Shown here: positions 9,095 to 18,124 of the stretch, one piece after another | Position numbering within the stretch: the first letter of the stretch is position 1 | Layout: each line of letters begins with the position of its first letter | Assembly: GCA_015660995.1 (NCBI GenBank) | Contig: JACTUC010000006.1 | Coordinates: 1 to 64,000, forward strand | From: Candidatus Methanomethylicaceae archaeon | Lineage (GTDB): Archaea > Thermoproteota > Methanomethylicia > Methanomethylicales > Methanomethylicaceae | DNA: 64,000 bases | Direction of reading: 5' to 3' | Program-made: the position numbers and the translations under genes | Notes under the pieces: generated by a model | The model's input: only the letters and a program-made list of their open reading frames with translations | Told to the model about the DNA's origin: nothing | The model's database searches: none

Positions 9095-9808
9095 TTATCC
9101 CCTTAGCGAGTGTAGCGATTTTATCAGATCAGTGACAGACGGTTTTTTGGCAAGAATCAAGGGAAGACGTTCAGACTTAGCTAACTCAACGGCTATCTTG
9201 TCCAAGTTCGTAACACCGTGTATTATGACTGCAGCAGGTTTAAGGGGCGTAACCCGGATTGCAACCATTGGTGATCTTCCAGTGGAAACTTTTGTGAAGA
9301 TGAGAGCGCGTTCGGATGTTGTGCCAAGGAGTTGCATGAAGTCTGAGCCCGACATGGTCAAGATTGCTTTAATGCTGTCTACTACGGTGTAGCCAAGTAT
9401 CTTCTTGTTCGCCAGATAATCACAGGCGAGAAAATCGCCATCAACGGCCTTTGCTATTTCTGTGAGGGATATGGGTGATGGAAACTCATAGAGGTCAAGT
9501 ATGGCATCTGAAGAAGCCCTTACTAACGAAGAGAACTGCTTCAAAACTCTACCTTCATTAGCGCTATCTATCTCGATGAGCGACTGGACAAAGCGTCTTA
9601 CGAATGTGGCTCCGGGGTTCTTTCTCCGCCCACCCTCATAATCGCTAATTACGGACGGAGAGATTTCCAGCTTGCCAGAGATCTCAAGCTGAGTAATTCC
9701 AAAGACCTCCCTCCAGCGCCTCATTATCTCACCATGGTTGTTGGAGACTATAATCTCGCCACTTATCCTTTTCATAAGAAGCTCGCTTACCGTCTCCACC
9801 ATTGCCAC
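9095..9808 (-). CDS. HTH transcriptional regulator upstream of mevalonate genes (COG1709-like)
   Basis: This 237-residue protein has a Cro/CI-type helix-turn-helix (about residues 28-65, RRWREVFGITQLEISGKLEISPSVISDYEGGRR) and a carboxyl domain of about 130 residues (from GYTVVDSIKAIL) that probably binds a ligand. Family members occur beside HMG-CoA synthase in several archaea. Here it lies 72 bases upstream of HMG-CoA synthase on the same strand, so it is a candidate regulator of this operon. The ligand is unknown. Confidence 0.8.
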   Translation of the reverse strand: MAMVETVSELLMKRISGEIIVSNNHGEIMRRWREVFGITQLEISGKLEISPSVISDYEGGRRKNPGATFVRRFVQSLIEIDSANEGRVLKQFSSLVRASSDAILDLYEFPSPISLTEIAKAVDGDFLACDYLANKKILGYTVVDSIKAILTMSGSDFMQLLGTTSERALIFTKVSTGRSPMVAIRVTPLKPAAVIIHGVTNLDKIAVELAKSERLPLILAKKPSVTDLIKSLHSLRG

Positions 9809-9850
9809 CGCCCAATCCTATGGGCAACCTGGTTAAAAACAATTTACCAC

Positions 9851-9863
9851 AAAAAGTATAAAG
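9851..9863 (+). promoter_or_regulatory. TATA box for tRNA-Pro
   Basis: AAAAAGTATAAAG lies about 31-43 bases upstream of the tRNA-Pro 5' end, at the distance expected for an archaeal TATA box with a few bases of leader. Confidence 0.55.
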
Positions 9864-9893
9864 ATGGAGCATTTTCATTCTAATGTGCCTCTA

Positions 9894-9968
9894 GGGGCTG
9901 TAGGCTAGCTTGGTCTAGACTGTCAGGCTCGGGCCCTGGTGACCCCGGTTCAAATCCGGGCAGCCCCA
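9894..9968 (+). tRNA. tRNA-Pro (CGG anticodon)
   Basis: The acceptor stem GGGGCTG pairs with CAGCCCC. The anticodon stem TCAGG/CCTGG encloses the seven-base loop CTCGGGC, giving anticodon CGG. The T arm is CCCGG-TTCAAAT-CCGGG and the discriminator base is A. There is no intron. CC follows the discriminator in the genome. Confidence 0.95.
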
Positions 9969-9989
9969 CCATCATTCATCCTATATCAA

Positions 9990-11384
9990 TTAGACAAGCA
10001 AACCTGCTTTCATCAATATTCCTCTTCCGGCCAGAAGACCATTTGCGGCTGCTATTACGATTCCTCTCGATAAGCCAACGCCGTCCCCTGCGACAAAGAG
10101 GTTCTCCACAGGCGTCTCCAAGTTTTTGTTTACTTGGAATTTGTTCGCTGAGAATTTGATCTCTGGAGCGTAAAGTAAGGTTGAAGAACTTGCTACCCCT
10201 GGAATAATCTCATCCAGTTTTTCAAGTCCTTCCAGGATGTCTGTAACAATCCTGTGCGGCATCGCCATGGCAATGTCCCCTGGCGTGGCGGACCTCAACG
10301 ATGGTAGCACGTTGCTGTGCGCAATTCTGACCCATGTGGAGCGCCTGCCCATCCGCAGGTCGCCGAGCCTTTGAATTAATGGCTCACCCCCGCCTAAGAT
10401 CGTAGATTGCTGAACCACGGATCTTCCATATGCCGTAGTGTCCTCGATGGGTTCCGTTAAGGCAACTCTAACAAGAAAGGCAAAGTTGCTGTTGTCGGAG
10501 GGGTTGTCGGTCATTGAATGGCCATTAACTGCTACTATGCCATCGTATACTTCTTTTACAACAAACCCTTCATGATTGACGCAGAATGTTCTAACAAAAT
10601 CATCATAGGTGTCTGTATAAATGTGGAACTTTGGATCGCGGTTGACTGCAATTACAGGTGCCATTACAAAAGCCGGGACTTCTACCCTAACTCCGATATC
10701 GATAGGCTCATGTCTAGTCGGTATGGCGAGCCTTCGAGCCACCTCAGCAGCCCAGTTAGCCCCAACGCGTCCCGGCGCCATCAGTATGTATTTTGGGCTC
10801 ATAGAAGAATCGTCGTCAAAAATTATTTTACCGGGTCGGATGTCCTTCACATGGGTATCCAGAAGGAATTTGACACCCATCTTCTCGAGATCTTCCTTGA
10901 AGTTTTTTATTACCTTGGGTGCCCCGTCGCTACCCATATGGCGCTGTGTGATAGGGATGAATTTTATCCCTTCAGATGCTGCCCGCCTCTGAAGGTCTAC
11001 AGCATCATCAACATCTCCCCTGCATACTTCCTTAGGAGCCCCATATTTTAGAAAAACAGAGTCAACGTAATTCACTAGATCCCAAGCCTCTTTATCGGAG
11101 GTGCAGAACTCCATTAAATCGCCGCCAATGTCAGGCCGTAGGTTCAAAAGACCATCGGAAAGAGTACCGGCACCACCGACTCCACTCATTATGCTGCATA
11201 TGCGGCAATTAGTGCACATCTTATAATTGTGAACCGGGCATTTCCTGTTGTCAACATCATAACCTTGGTCGATTATCAACGTGGAAAGCTTTCCCTTTCC
11301 CTTGGTGGCTATCTCGTAGGCTGCAAACATGCCCGCGGGTCCAGCGCCAACAATTACTACGTCGTGCTCCAATTGAGACCCCAC
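9990..11384 (-). CDS. FAD-dependent dehydrogenase, COG2509-like
   Basis: This 464-residue flavoprotein has an amino-terminal dinucleotide-binding motif VIVGAGPAGMFAAYE. A cysteine-rich segment follows (CPVHNYKMCTNCRICSIMSGVGG, about residues 49-71), and the carboxyl FAD motif is NLFVAGDGVGLSRGI near residue 430. The layout matches the uncharacterised FAD-dependent dehydrogenases of COG2509. The substrate is unknown. The start is GTG at 11384; the SWIM gene is divergent with 64 bases between them. Confidence 0.8.
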   Translation of the reverse strand: MGSQLEHDVVIVGAGPAGMFAAYEIATKGKGKLSTLIIDQGYDVDNRKCPVHNYKMCTNCRICSIMSGVGGAGTLSDGLLNLRPDIGGDLMEFCTSDKEAWDLVNYVDSVFLKYGAPKEVCRGDVDDAVDLQRRAASEGIKFIPITQRHMGSDGAPKVIKNFKEDLEKMGVKFLLDTHVKDIRPGKIIFDDDSSMSPKYILMAPGRVGANWAAEVARRLAIPTRHEPIDIGVRVEVPAFVMAPVIAVNRDPKFHIYTDTYDDFVRTFCVNHEGFVVKEVYDGIVAVNGHSMTDNPSDNSNFAFLVRVALTEPIEDTTAYGRSVVQQSTILGGGEPLIQRLGDLRMGRRSTWVRIAHSNVLPSLRSATPGDIAMAMPHRIVTDILEGLEKLDEIIPGVASSSTLLYAPEIKFSANKFQVNKNLETPVENLFVAGDGVGLSRGIVIAAANGLLAGRGILMKAGLLV

Positions 11385-11448
11385 GAAGCTTTCAATTGCA
11401 GAGACAGTTATTTATCTTCTTGCCCGTAAATTATTTAGAGGATTTGTA

Positions 11449-11844
11449 ATGGGTGACGATCTTAACGGTGTGCTTGACGAGATCGAGAAACAGGGCAGCA
11501 TGATGGAAGAGACAAGGGAGGCACTCCAGAAAAAATACGGATTAAGATTTGGTCAAGCAGAAAAATTGGTCGCTTCGATGGCAGTAAAGAAGTATGTCTT
11601 CAAGCCAAGTGGCAAGATAGTCTGGATAGTTGTAGGAAGGGAAAAAGAATATTTCGTTATCCCAAAACTATACTGCCAATGCGACGATTTTTACATAAAC
11701 GTAGTCATAAGGAGGAAGATGGATTTTTGTTACCACCTCTTCGCACAGGCTATCGCAGAGAAGCGAGTGAGCTATGAAATCTTTAATGTCCCAGACAGTG
11801 ATTTTAGAAGGCTTAATAATGAGTGGAAGAAACAAAGCGTGTGA
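11449..11844 (+). CDS. SWIM zinc-finger protein (SWS1/ZSWIM7-like)
   Basis: This 131-residue protein contains a SWIM-type zinc finger, CxCx(n)CxH, visible as YCQCDDFY...DFCYHLF at about residues 77-103. It is preceded by a helical segment with EKLVASMAVKKYVFKPSGK. Small archaeal SWIM proteins are related to eukaryotic SWS1, which works with RAD51 paralogues in homologous recombination. The gene directly upstream of RPA on the same strand fits that role, but no recombinase lies in this window, so function is inferred. Confidence 0.75.
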   Translation: MGDDLNGVLDEIEKQGSMMEETREALQKKYGLRFGQAEKLVASMAVKKYVFKPSGKIVWIVVGREKEYFVIPKLYCQCDDFYINVVIRRKMDFCYHLFAQAIAEKRVSYEIFNVPDSDFRRLNNEWKKQSV

Positions 11845-11958
11845 GTTGTTGCTATGGATTTTGTTTTGCTCACGGATATAATTGATGTTATTGCAATTAC
11901 CCTTTTAGGGGTTACAACAACTCATAATCACTTTTGACAGAGAATAGCGGCGACAAAG

Positions 11959-13062
11959 ATGAGCGAGCTCGAAGGGCTTATTTCAATACTCGTTAGAAAA
12001 TCGGGGCTCTCTACTTCTGAAGTCCTCACAAAGATTGAGGAGAAGAAGGAAAGCCTAGGGCACCTAATAAATGACGATGTGGCTGTTCGGCTGGTCGCCA
12101 GGGATCTTGGCATAGCTGTTTCAGAGGGGGGACCTTCAAAACCAATCGTCAAAATTGAAGATCTCGTGGCAAATATCAATAACGTCACCATCAGTCTGAC
12201 CATTGAGCGAAGCGGTACTATAAGGGAATTCGCCAAGAAGGATGGTACGACGGGACGACTTGCCAAGCTGATCGTTTCCGATGATACGGGGAGTGCGGCC
12301 CTTGTGTTATGGGATGACAAGACAGCATATTCGCAGCGCCTGAGAGTTGGCGCAAAGGTTTCCGTCTATTCAGCGTATACAAAAGCAGGGCTGAAAGGCG
12401 ATGTTGAAGTGCACATGGGAAATAGGAGCAGGCTTGAGATCATTGAGGAGGGACCCGCAAATGGATGGGAGGATGAAGGCAACATGCACAGGGGTCGGAT
12501 CTTGAGGGCATATGATCCCATAAGCTTCAAGCGAAAGGATGGAAGCGAGGGGAGGGCAGTTGCTTTTCAAATAAACCACAGTCTGGGAGTGACGAGGGTA
12601 TTGGTTTGGGACCCATCGGACACTTTGATTGCTGAATTGATCGCGGGTGCAGCTATCGAGATTTCAGGCGGGGTAATGAAGACAGACATTAACGGAGCGA
12701 AGGAGCTCCATATCAACGATGAGAGCTCAATTCAGATTAATAGAGAGGATGTTGACCCTCCTCAGATCGAGGCTGTGAGGTTGGCGGACGTTAAGCCTGA
12801 CATGTCAGAGTTGACCGTGGAGGGGATAGTCGAGGGGGAATTTGATCTTTCAACGACTTACAGTGGCAAGACCTATGCGAGACTCCTGTTAAGGGATGGG
12901 GAGGCAGCGCTTCCTGTTATTTTTTGGAATGACAAGGCTTTGATGATCAAGAGGGTTGCGAAGGCGGGCGCTATTCTGAGGATAGAGGGATGCTACGCAA
13001 AGATTGGCCCACAAGGACTTGAGATTAACGTCAATAAATGGAGCAGAACCAAGGCAGAGTAG
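11959..13062 (+). CDS. Single-stranded DNA-binding protein (RPA-like, multiple OB folds)
   Basis: This 367-residue protein has three OB folds after a short helical amino terminus: about residues 75-150 (VTISLTIERSGTIREFAKKDGTTGRLAKLIVSD), 175-250 (RGRILRAYDPISFKRKDGSEG) and 275-360 (LTVEGIVEGEFDLSTTYSGKTYARLLLRD). This is the architecture of archaeal RPA large subunits, which coat single-stranded DNA in replication and repair. No zinc finger is seen. It follows the SWIM gene and precedes Elf1. Confidence 0.88.
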   Translation: MSELEGLISILVRKSGLSTSEVLTKIEEKKESLGHLINDDVAVRLVARDLGIAVSEGGPSKPIVKIEDLVANINNVTISLTIERSGTIREFAKKDGTTGRLAKLIVSDDTGSAALVLWDDKTAYSQRLRVGAKVSVYSAYTKAGLKGDVEVHMGNRSRLEIIEEGPANGWEDEGNMHRGRILRAYDPISFKRKDGSEGRAVAFQINHSLGVTRVLVWDPSDTLIAELIAGAAIEISGGVMKTDINGAKELHINDESSIQINREDVDPPQIEAVRLADVKPDMSELTVEGIVEGEFDLSTTYSGKTYARLLLRDGEAALPVIFWNDKALMIKRVAKAGAILRIEGCYAKIGPQGLEINVNKWSRTKAE

Positions 13063-13131
13063 GTTTTCACAAGCTTCATAGAAAGGTTATTATTGCTAAG
13101 TTTTAGAGAAGTCAGTATCGAGATGATATGA

Positions 13132-13407
13132 ATGGGTGGTAGGAAGAGAAAGAAGGTAGTAAGGCGGATGAGGAAGTCAATCCCCAAGATATTTGCTTGT
13201 CCCAACTGTGGGGAAAAAACCCTAGGCATATCCATCAACCGCGATGAGGGAAAAGCCACCATAAAATGCGGCAGATGCAACATTGAGGATTATGTTCAGG
13301 TTTCACGTATTGAAGAGGGTGTTGACGCTTACGGTAAGTTTGTTGATAAATACTATGGCTCAGAAAAGACGGTGACAGAAAATGAAGAGGGTAGAAAACC
13401 TTCTTAA
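13132..13407 (+). CDS. Transcription elongation factor Elf1-like zinc-ribbon protein
   Basis: This 91-residue protein has a basic amino terminus (GGRKRKKVVRRMRK) and a four-cysteine zinc ribbon (CPNCG near residue 24, CGRC near residue 46) followed by the EDYVQVSRIEEGVDAYGKFVDKYYG segment. This matches archaeal and eukaryotic Elf1, an elongation factor associated with RNA polymerase. The 3' end overlaps the GGGPS start by 26 bases, so it is the first gene of the Elf1-GGGPS-kinase-PolD operon. Confidence 0.87.
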   Translation: MGGRKRKKVVRRMRKSIPKIFACPNCGEKTLGISINRDEGKATIKCGRCNIEDYVQVSRIEEGVDAYGKFVDKYYGSEKTVTENEEGRKPS

Positions 13408-14146
13408 CTCAAAGATAATTGAGAAAGGCTGCATCCATATATCGCTTATAGACCCAGACAAGTGCGACGCCAGCCAGGCCAAGGCTCTGGCGCAAGAAGC
13501 AAAAGAGGCGGGAAGTGCTGCTTTGATGGTCGGAGGCTCGACCAGCATGGGAGGCGACATCTTGGATGAACTTATAAAGGGTCTTAAAGAAGGGTCAGAT
13601 CTGCCAGTGATACTGTTCCCAGGCAACCTCTTCGGTGTTTCTAAGTACGCTGACGCCGTATGGTTCATGTCTGTATTGAATTCTACAAACCCGTTCTATA
13701 TTACCGGTGCCCAAGCCGTTGGTTCGCGGATGGTAAAAGCATTCAACTTAGAAGCTATACCGTTGGGATACATAATCATAAGCCCTGGCGGGACAGCGGG
13801 TTTTATCAGTCAAGCTAACCTCATTCCTTACGAGAAGCCCGAGGCCGCAGCGATATATGCCCTTGCAGCGCAGTTCATGGGCATGCGCTTTGTTTATCTT
13901 GAAAGGGGCTCAGGGGTGGATGCTCCTATATCTCCTTTGATGGTTAAGTTTGTAAAAAAGATCGTAAACGAAGCCCGAATCATTGTTGGAGGTGGAATAA
14001 GGAACAGGGAACAGGCAAAGGAAATTGCGAGAGCGGGAGCAGACGTCATTGTCACCGGTAGTGTGCTTGAAGAGAAGGGGATAACCGGAACCTTAAGGGA
14101 GATTATTGGAGGAATAGAGGAAGGGGTAAATGAAAGAAAGGTTTAA
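13382..14146 (+). CDS. Geranylgeranylglyceryl phosphate synthase
   Basis: This 254-residue TIM-barrel enzyme joins sn-glycerol-1-phosphate to geranylgeranyl diphosphate, the first committed step of archaeal membrane lipid synthesis. Visible motifs are HISLIDPDK near the start, MVGGSTSMGGDIL, VILFPGN, YLERGSGVDAP, and the phosphate-binding VGGGIRNREQAKEIARAGADVIVTGS. The gene starts inside elf1 and overlaps the next gene by 17 bases. The mevalonate genes at 6.4-9.0 kb supply the isoprenoid precursor. Confidence 0.95.
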   Translation: MKRVENLLNSKIIEKGCIHISLIDPDKCDASQAKALAQEAKEAGSAALMVGGSTSMGGDILDELIKGLKEGSDLPVILFPGNLFGVSKYADAVWFMSVLNSTNPFYITGAQAVGSRMVKAFNLEAIPLGYIIISPGGTAGFISQANLIPYEKPEAAAIYALAAQFMGMRFVYLERGSGVDAPISPLMVKFVKKIVNEARIIVGGGIRNREQAKEIARAGADVIVTGSVLEEKGITGTLREIIGGIEEGVNERKV

Positions 14147-14708
14147 GCGCGAACTTGTCCGAAAGACCTTTCATTTAACGGCGATCAGCGTACCCCTCTT
14201 CTACGTTGTTTTTGGCAGAGATATTGTCATCTTTTATACTGCCGCAAGCCTTCTCTTCTTCGTAATATTGGAATTTATACGCGTAAGGGCACATTCGATA
14301 TTTCCTTTGGGTAAGACTGCCGATTTGATTCAGAGGCAAGGCGAGAAGAATTCCATAGCGGCTTCAATATATTTTTGCGTGGCAGCACTAGGGGCACTGT
14401 TTTTTTTGGACGAGAGAGCAGTTGTTGTAGGCTTAAGCGCAGCGTTGATTGGCGACGCTGCGGCTGCCCTGGCAGGCACCGGAATAGGGGAACATAAGAT
14501 AAAGAGCGGGAAGACAGTTGAGGGGACACTTGCTGGCATCTTGGTCGCTACCCTTATTGCATATCTTTTAAATTCTAATTTTGCCACAATATTTGCGGTG
14601 GGAATAGTCTTTTTGGTATTCGATCTAGTGGATTTCAGATTTGATGATAACTTCACGCTACCATTAGCGATAGCCATAGTAGTGCAAGTCTTAGAGGTCC
14701 TACTATGA
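14130..14708 (+). CDS. Dolichol kinase / phytol kinase-like integral membrane protein
   Basis: This 192-residue protein has about six hydrophobic segments and the SEC59/dolichol-kinase-family pattern: KRELVRKTFHLTAI at the amino end, ALIGDAAAALAGTGIG near residue 109 and KSGKTVEGTLAG near residue 128. These enzymes use CTP or a related nucleotide to phosphorylate polyprenols or lipids. Its place between GGGPS and PolD suggests a lipid-related role, but the substrate is unknown. The stop overlaps the PolD start in an ATGA arrangement. Confidence 0.8.
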   Translation: MKERFKRELVRKTFHLTAISVPLFYVVFGRDIVIFYTAASLLFFVILEFIRVRAHSIFPLGKTADLIQRQGEKNSIAASIYFCVAALGALFFLDERAVVVGLSAALIGDAAAALAGTGIGEHKIKSGKTVEGTLAGILVATLIAYLLNSNFATIFAVGIVFLVFDLVDFRFDDNFTLPLAIAIVVQVLEVLL

Positions 14709-17700
14709 TAGCCGATCCCACCATGCAGAAGTACTTTGTCGATCTCGAAGAGAACATTACGAAGCTTTACAAGATAGCGAATGAGGCACGGTCCAAAGGG
14801 TTCGACCCTATTGATGGGGCTGAGATCTATAGGGCGCAGGACTTGGCAGCAAGGGTCGAGGGGCTCATAGGAGTAAAGGGGGTCGCCAGAAGGATACGGG
14901 AATTGAACGAGCTCGTTTCCAGGGAGGAAGTGGCATTCAAGATTATTGAGGAGATTATAAATGGGAAGTTCGGGGTTTTCGATGACAAAATAGGCGCAGA
15001 TTATGCGCTAAGATTGGCTCTTGCGATAGTGACCGAGGGAATAACTGCCGCCCCACTACAGGGAATAGAGAAGGTTGAGATCAAAAAGAACTCCGACGGG
15101 AGCAGATATTTAGCCGTATATTATGCGGGTCCGATGAGGTCAGCAGGCGGCACCGAGCAGGCTCTTACGGTTCTTTTTGCCGATTATATCCGAATTTTAC
15201 TGCACCTTGACAGGTATAAGATCAAAGAAGAAGAGGTTGGGCGGTTCATAGAAGAGCTCAGGCTCTACGAGAGAAAGGTAACGCGGTTCCAATACCATCC
15301 GACTGACGATGACCTCCGGAGGATTCTACACTATATACCTGTCGAAGTAACTGGTCCACCAACGGACGAGTACCAAGTATCGGTTTACAGGAACCTTGAG
15401 AGGATTGATACAAACAGGGTGAGGGGAGGAGCATTAAGGGTAATAAACGATGGTGTTTATGGCAAGGCAGCCAAGCTAAAGAAAATTATCGACAAAGTCG
15501 GAATCTCGGACTGGGACTGGCTTAAGGTCAAAAAAGATGAAAAGGCAGAGGATATCACTGCGAAAGTAGTTCCCGACTCGAAATATCTTGTTGATATTGT
15601 TGGGGGGAGGCCAATCTTCGCACATCCCTCAGTCTTTGGTGGCTTCAGATTGCGTTATGGCAGAGCTAGGAACACTGGCCTTGCCGCTGTTGGCATACAT
15701 CCCGCCACGATGGTAATACTTGAGAGATTCATTGCTGTTGGGACACAATTGAGGGTGGAGCGACCAGGTAAGAGCTCAACCATAACCCCTGTTGACAGGA
15801 TAGAAGGACCAATTGTCAAGCTAAAAAATGGAGACGTGGTGCGAGTAGAGGACGAGATCGAGGCAGAGAAGGTTAGACCCGAGGTGGAGGAGGTCCTCTT
15901 CTTGGGGGACATGGCAATTGCTTTTGGAGAATTCCTAGAGAACAACCAAAGGCTGTTGCCAGCTGGCTATTGTGAAGAGATCTGGGGATCTGAACTAAGA
16001 AAGGTCGTCAATGAAAAATTCGAGGGTCGATATGACATCCTATCTGATCATCTTGGTCTGAAAGCAGAAAGACTTCGTAGTTTTGTTGATGAGCCGTCAA
16101 TAGTCAAGCCCACAGCAGATGAGGCGCTTAATCTCGCAAGCCTGCTATCGATTCCCCTGCATCCAAGGTACACATATTTCTGGGAGAATATTAGTGTCGA
16201 CGAAATACTGATCCTTCGCGATTGGCTGAGCGAGTCTTTGAAGATCTGGAAAAGTGGAGAACTCGCTGTACCGCTTAATGATCCAGTTCCAAAAAAGATA
16301 CTGGAGAAGGTAGCAGTCCCACACAGGATTATCGATGGTAAGGTGCTGTTGCAAGAACCGCTTATAATTAATGCGCTCTTCTCTCATTTCAAATGTCGGA
16401 AAGGTCCACCCGAAGAAGACCCTGTAAAATTCCTGAGCGAACTTTCAGGTATTCAGTTGAGGCAGAAAGGCAGATCCTTTATCGGGGCGCGTATGGGAAG
16501 GCCAGAGAAAGCTAAAGAGAGGGTAATGCGACCTCCGGTCCATGCACTCTTTCCTGTTGGTCTCGCAGGCGGGTCTAAACGCGATCTCACCAAAGCTGTT
16601 AGCAAAGACGGTTTTGAGGTCTCAATGATAATACAGCGATGTGTAGAGTGCAACACGATTACACATGAGAATTTCTGCAACAAGTGTGGAAAGAGAACAG
16701 TAAGGATCTACTCCTGCCCGACCTGTGGTGATTTCTACCAACTGGAAAGCAAGTGCCCAAAATGTGGATCCCAAACGGTTCCGTACAAGAGCCGCATGGT
16801 GTCAATAAAGAATTATGAGCAGATGTTGGGACGCCTAGGCGTACCCAGAGCCCAAATTATAAAGGGAGTAAGGGGGTTGTCGAACCCCTCAAAGGTGCCA
16901 GAGGCTCTTGAGAAAGGGATTCTCAGGAGCAAACATAAGATCTATGTCTACAAGGATGGCACAGTGAGATTCGATCTTACAAATGCGCCCCTTACCCACT
17001 TCAAACCCGCAGAAATAGGGACGAGCGTAGAGAGGCTCAAGCAGCTAGGCTATTCTAAAGACTATAAGGGAAGAGAGCTGGAGAGTCCTGATCAGCTTGT
17101 TGAGCTCAGGGTTCAGGATATAATAGTCCCGCACAGTTGTGGCAAGTATTTATTGAGGGTTTCAAGATATGTAGACGAACTTCTTACAATGCTGTATAAA
17201 GTGGCACCATTCTACAATTTAGAACGTTACGAAGACACAATAGGTCAATTTGTGATTGGATTGGCCCCACACACATCTGCAGGAATCGTGGGGAGGATAA
17301 TCGGCTTCACTAAGGCATCAGTCTGCTATGCTCATCCCTTCTGGCATGCTGCAAAAAGACGGAATTGCGACGGAGATGAGGATGCGGTAATGTTGGTCTT
17401 AGAAGGATTGATCGACTTTTCGAAAGAATATCTCCCTGAGAAGATAGGAGGTTTAATGGATGCCCCGCTAGTGATGACTACAGTAATTGATCCTTCAGAA
17501 GTAGATGATGAATGCCACAATATGGAAACTGTCAGTTCTTTACCATTGCAATTTTACCATATGGCTGAAGAGTACAAAGATCCAAAAGAAGCATTAAAAG
17601 TAATAGAAATTATGAAGGGCAGACTAGGAAAACCAGAACAGTATAGGAATTTTTCGTTCTCTATTTTCACAGAGGGCATAGACAGAGGCCCTCTTATGAC

Positions 17701-18124
17701 GGAATATGATAAGCTGAAAACTATGATGGAAAAAGTTGAGAAACAACTGCAGTTGGCTGATAAGATAAGAGCGGTTGACAGCAGAGACGTAGCGGAGAGA
17801 TTGCTAAAACACCACTTTATTCCTGACCTAGCTGGTAATATGCGGGCTTTTTCAACTCAAACCTTCAGGTGTACAAAATGTGGTGCAAGGTATAGGAGAG
17901 TACCGCTCAAAGGAGAATGTTCACGGTGCAGTGGAAACCTTATTCTCACGGTTCATGAAGGAAACATTAACAAGTATCTAGGTGCAGCCTTTGCCTTGAG
18001 CAGGCAATATGAGCTGGGTATTTTTATTGAGCAACAAATAAGCTTGATCGAAAAAGGTCTCCGCACTCTTATCCCAGAAAGAAAAGAGAAGAATACCGAT
18101 CTGGATCAATTCATCGAACAGTGA
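14705..18124 (+). CDS. polC: DNA polymerase D large subunit (DP2)
   Basis: This 1139-residue protein is the catalytic subunit of PolD, the archaeal replicative polymerase with two-barrel, RNA-polymerase-like architecture. Key parts are GPMRSAGGTEQAL (about residue 140), the zinc-finger region CVECNTITHENFCNKCG and CPTCGDFY...CPKCG (about residues 645-690), the active-site aspartate cluster NCDGDEDAVML near residue 893, and a carboxyl zinc module CTKCGARY...CSRCSG. The length is ordinary and no intein is present. The DP1 exonuclease subunit is not in the window. The end abuts the convergent CBS gene with no gap. Confidence 0.97.
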   Translation: MIADPTMQKYFVDLEENITKLYKIANEARSKGFDPIDGAEIYRAQDLAARVEGLIGVKGVARRIRELNELVSREEVAFKIIEEIINGKFGVFDDKIGADYALRLALAIVTEGITAAPLQGIEKVEIKKNSDGSRYLAVYYAGPMRSAGGTEQALTVLFADYIRILLHLDRYKIKEEEVGRFIEELRLYERKVTRFQYHPTDDDLRRILHYIPVEVTGPPTDEYQVSVYRNLERIDTNRVRGGALRVINDGVYGKAAKLKKIIDKVGISDWDWLKVKKDEKAEDITAKVVPDSKYLVDIVGGRPIFAHPSVFGGFRLRYGRARNTGLAAVGIHPATMVILERFIAVGTQLRVERPGKSSTITPVDRIEGPIVKLKNGDVVRVEDEIEAEKVRPEVEEVLFLGDMAIAFGEFLENNQRLLPAGYCEEIWGSELRKVVNEKFEGRYDILSDHLGLKAERLRSFVDEPSIVKPTADEALNLASLLSIPLHPRYTYFWENISVDEILILRDWLSESLKIWKSGELAVPLNDPVPKKILEKVAVPHRIIDGKVLLQEPLIINALFSHFKCRKGPPEEDPVKFLSELSGIQLRQKGRSFIGARMGRPEKAKERVMRPPVHALFPVGLAGGSKRDLTKAVSKDGFEVSMIIQRCVECNTITHENFCNKCGKRTVRIYSCPTCGDFYQLESKCPKCGSQTVPYKSRMVSIKNYEQMLGRLGVPRAQIIKGVRGLSNPSKVPEALEKGILRSKHKIYVYKDGTVRFDLTNAPLTHFKPAEIGTSVERLKQLGYSKDYKGRELESPDQLVELRVQDIIVPHSCGKYLLRVSRYVDELLTMLYKVAPFYNLERYEDTIGQFVIGLAPHTSAGIVGRIIGFTKASVCYAHPFWHAAKRRNCDGDEDAVMLVLEGLIDFSKEYLPEKIGGLMDAPLVMTTVIDPSEVDDECHNMETVSSLPLQFYHMAEEYKDPKEALKVIEIMKGRLGKPEQYRNFSFSIFTEGIDRGPLMTEYDKLKTMMEKVEKQLQLADKIRAVDSRDVAERLLKHHFIPDLAGNMRAFSTQTFRCTKCGARYRRVPLKGECSRCSGNLILTVHEGNINKYLGAAFALSRQYELGIFIEQQISLIEKGLRTLIPERKEKNTDLDQFIEQ

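Noticed and set aside
9066-9392. Plus-strand ORF of 108 codons
   Set aside because: It is wholly antisense to the HTH regulator at 9095-9808, which has a clear domain pattern; this frame has none.
14705-18124. Possible intein in PolD DP2
   Set aside because: The length of 1139 residues is normal and no intein splice motifs interrupt the conserved blocks.
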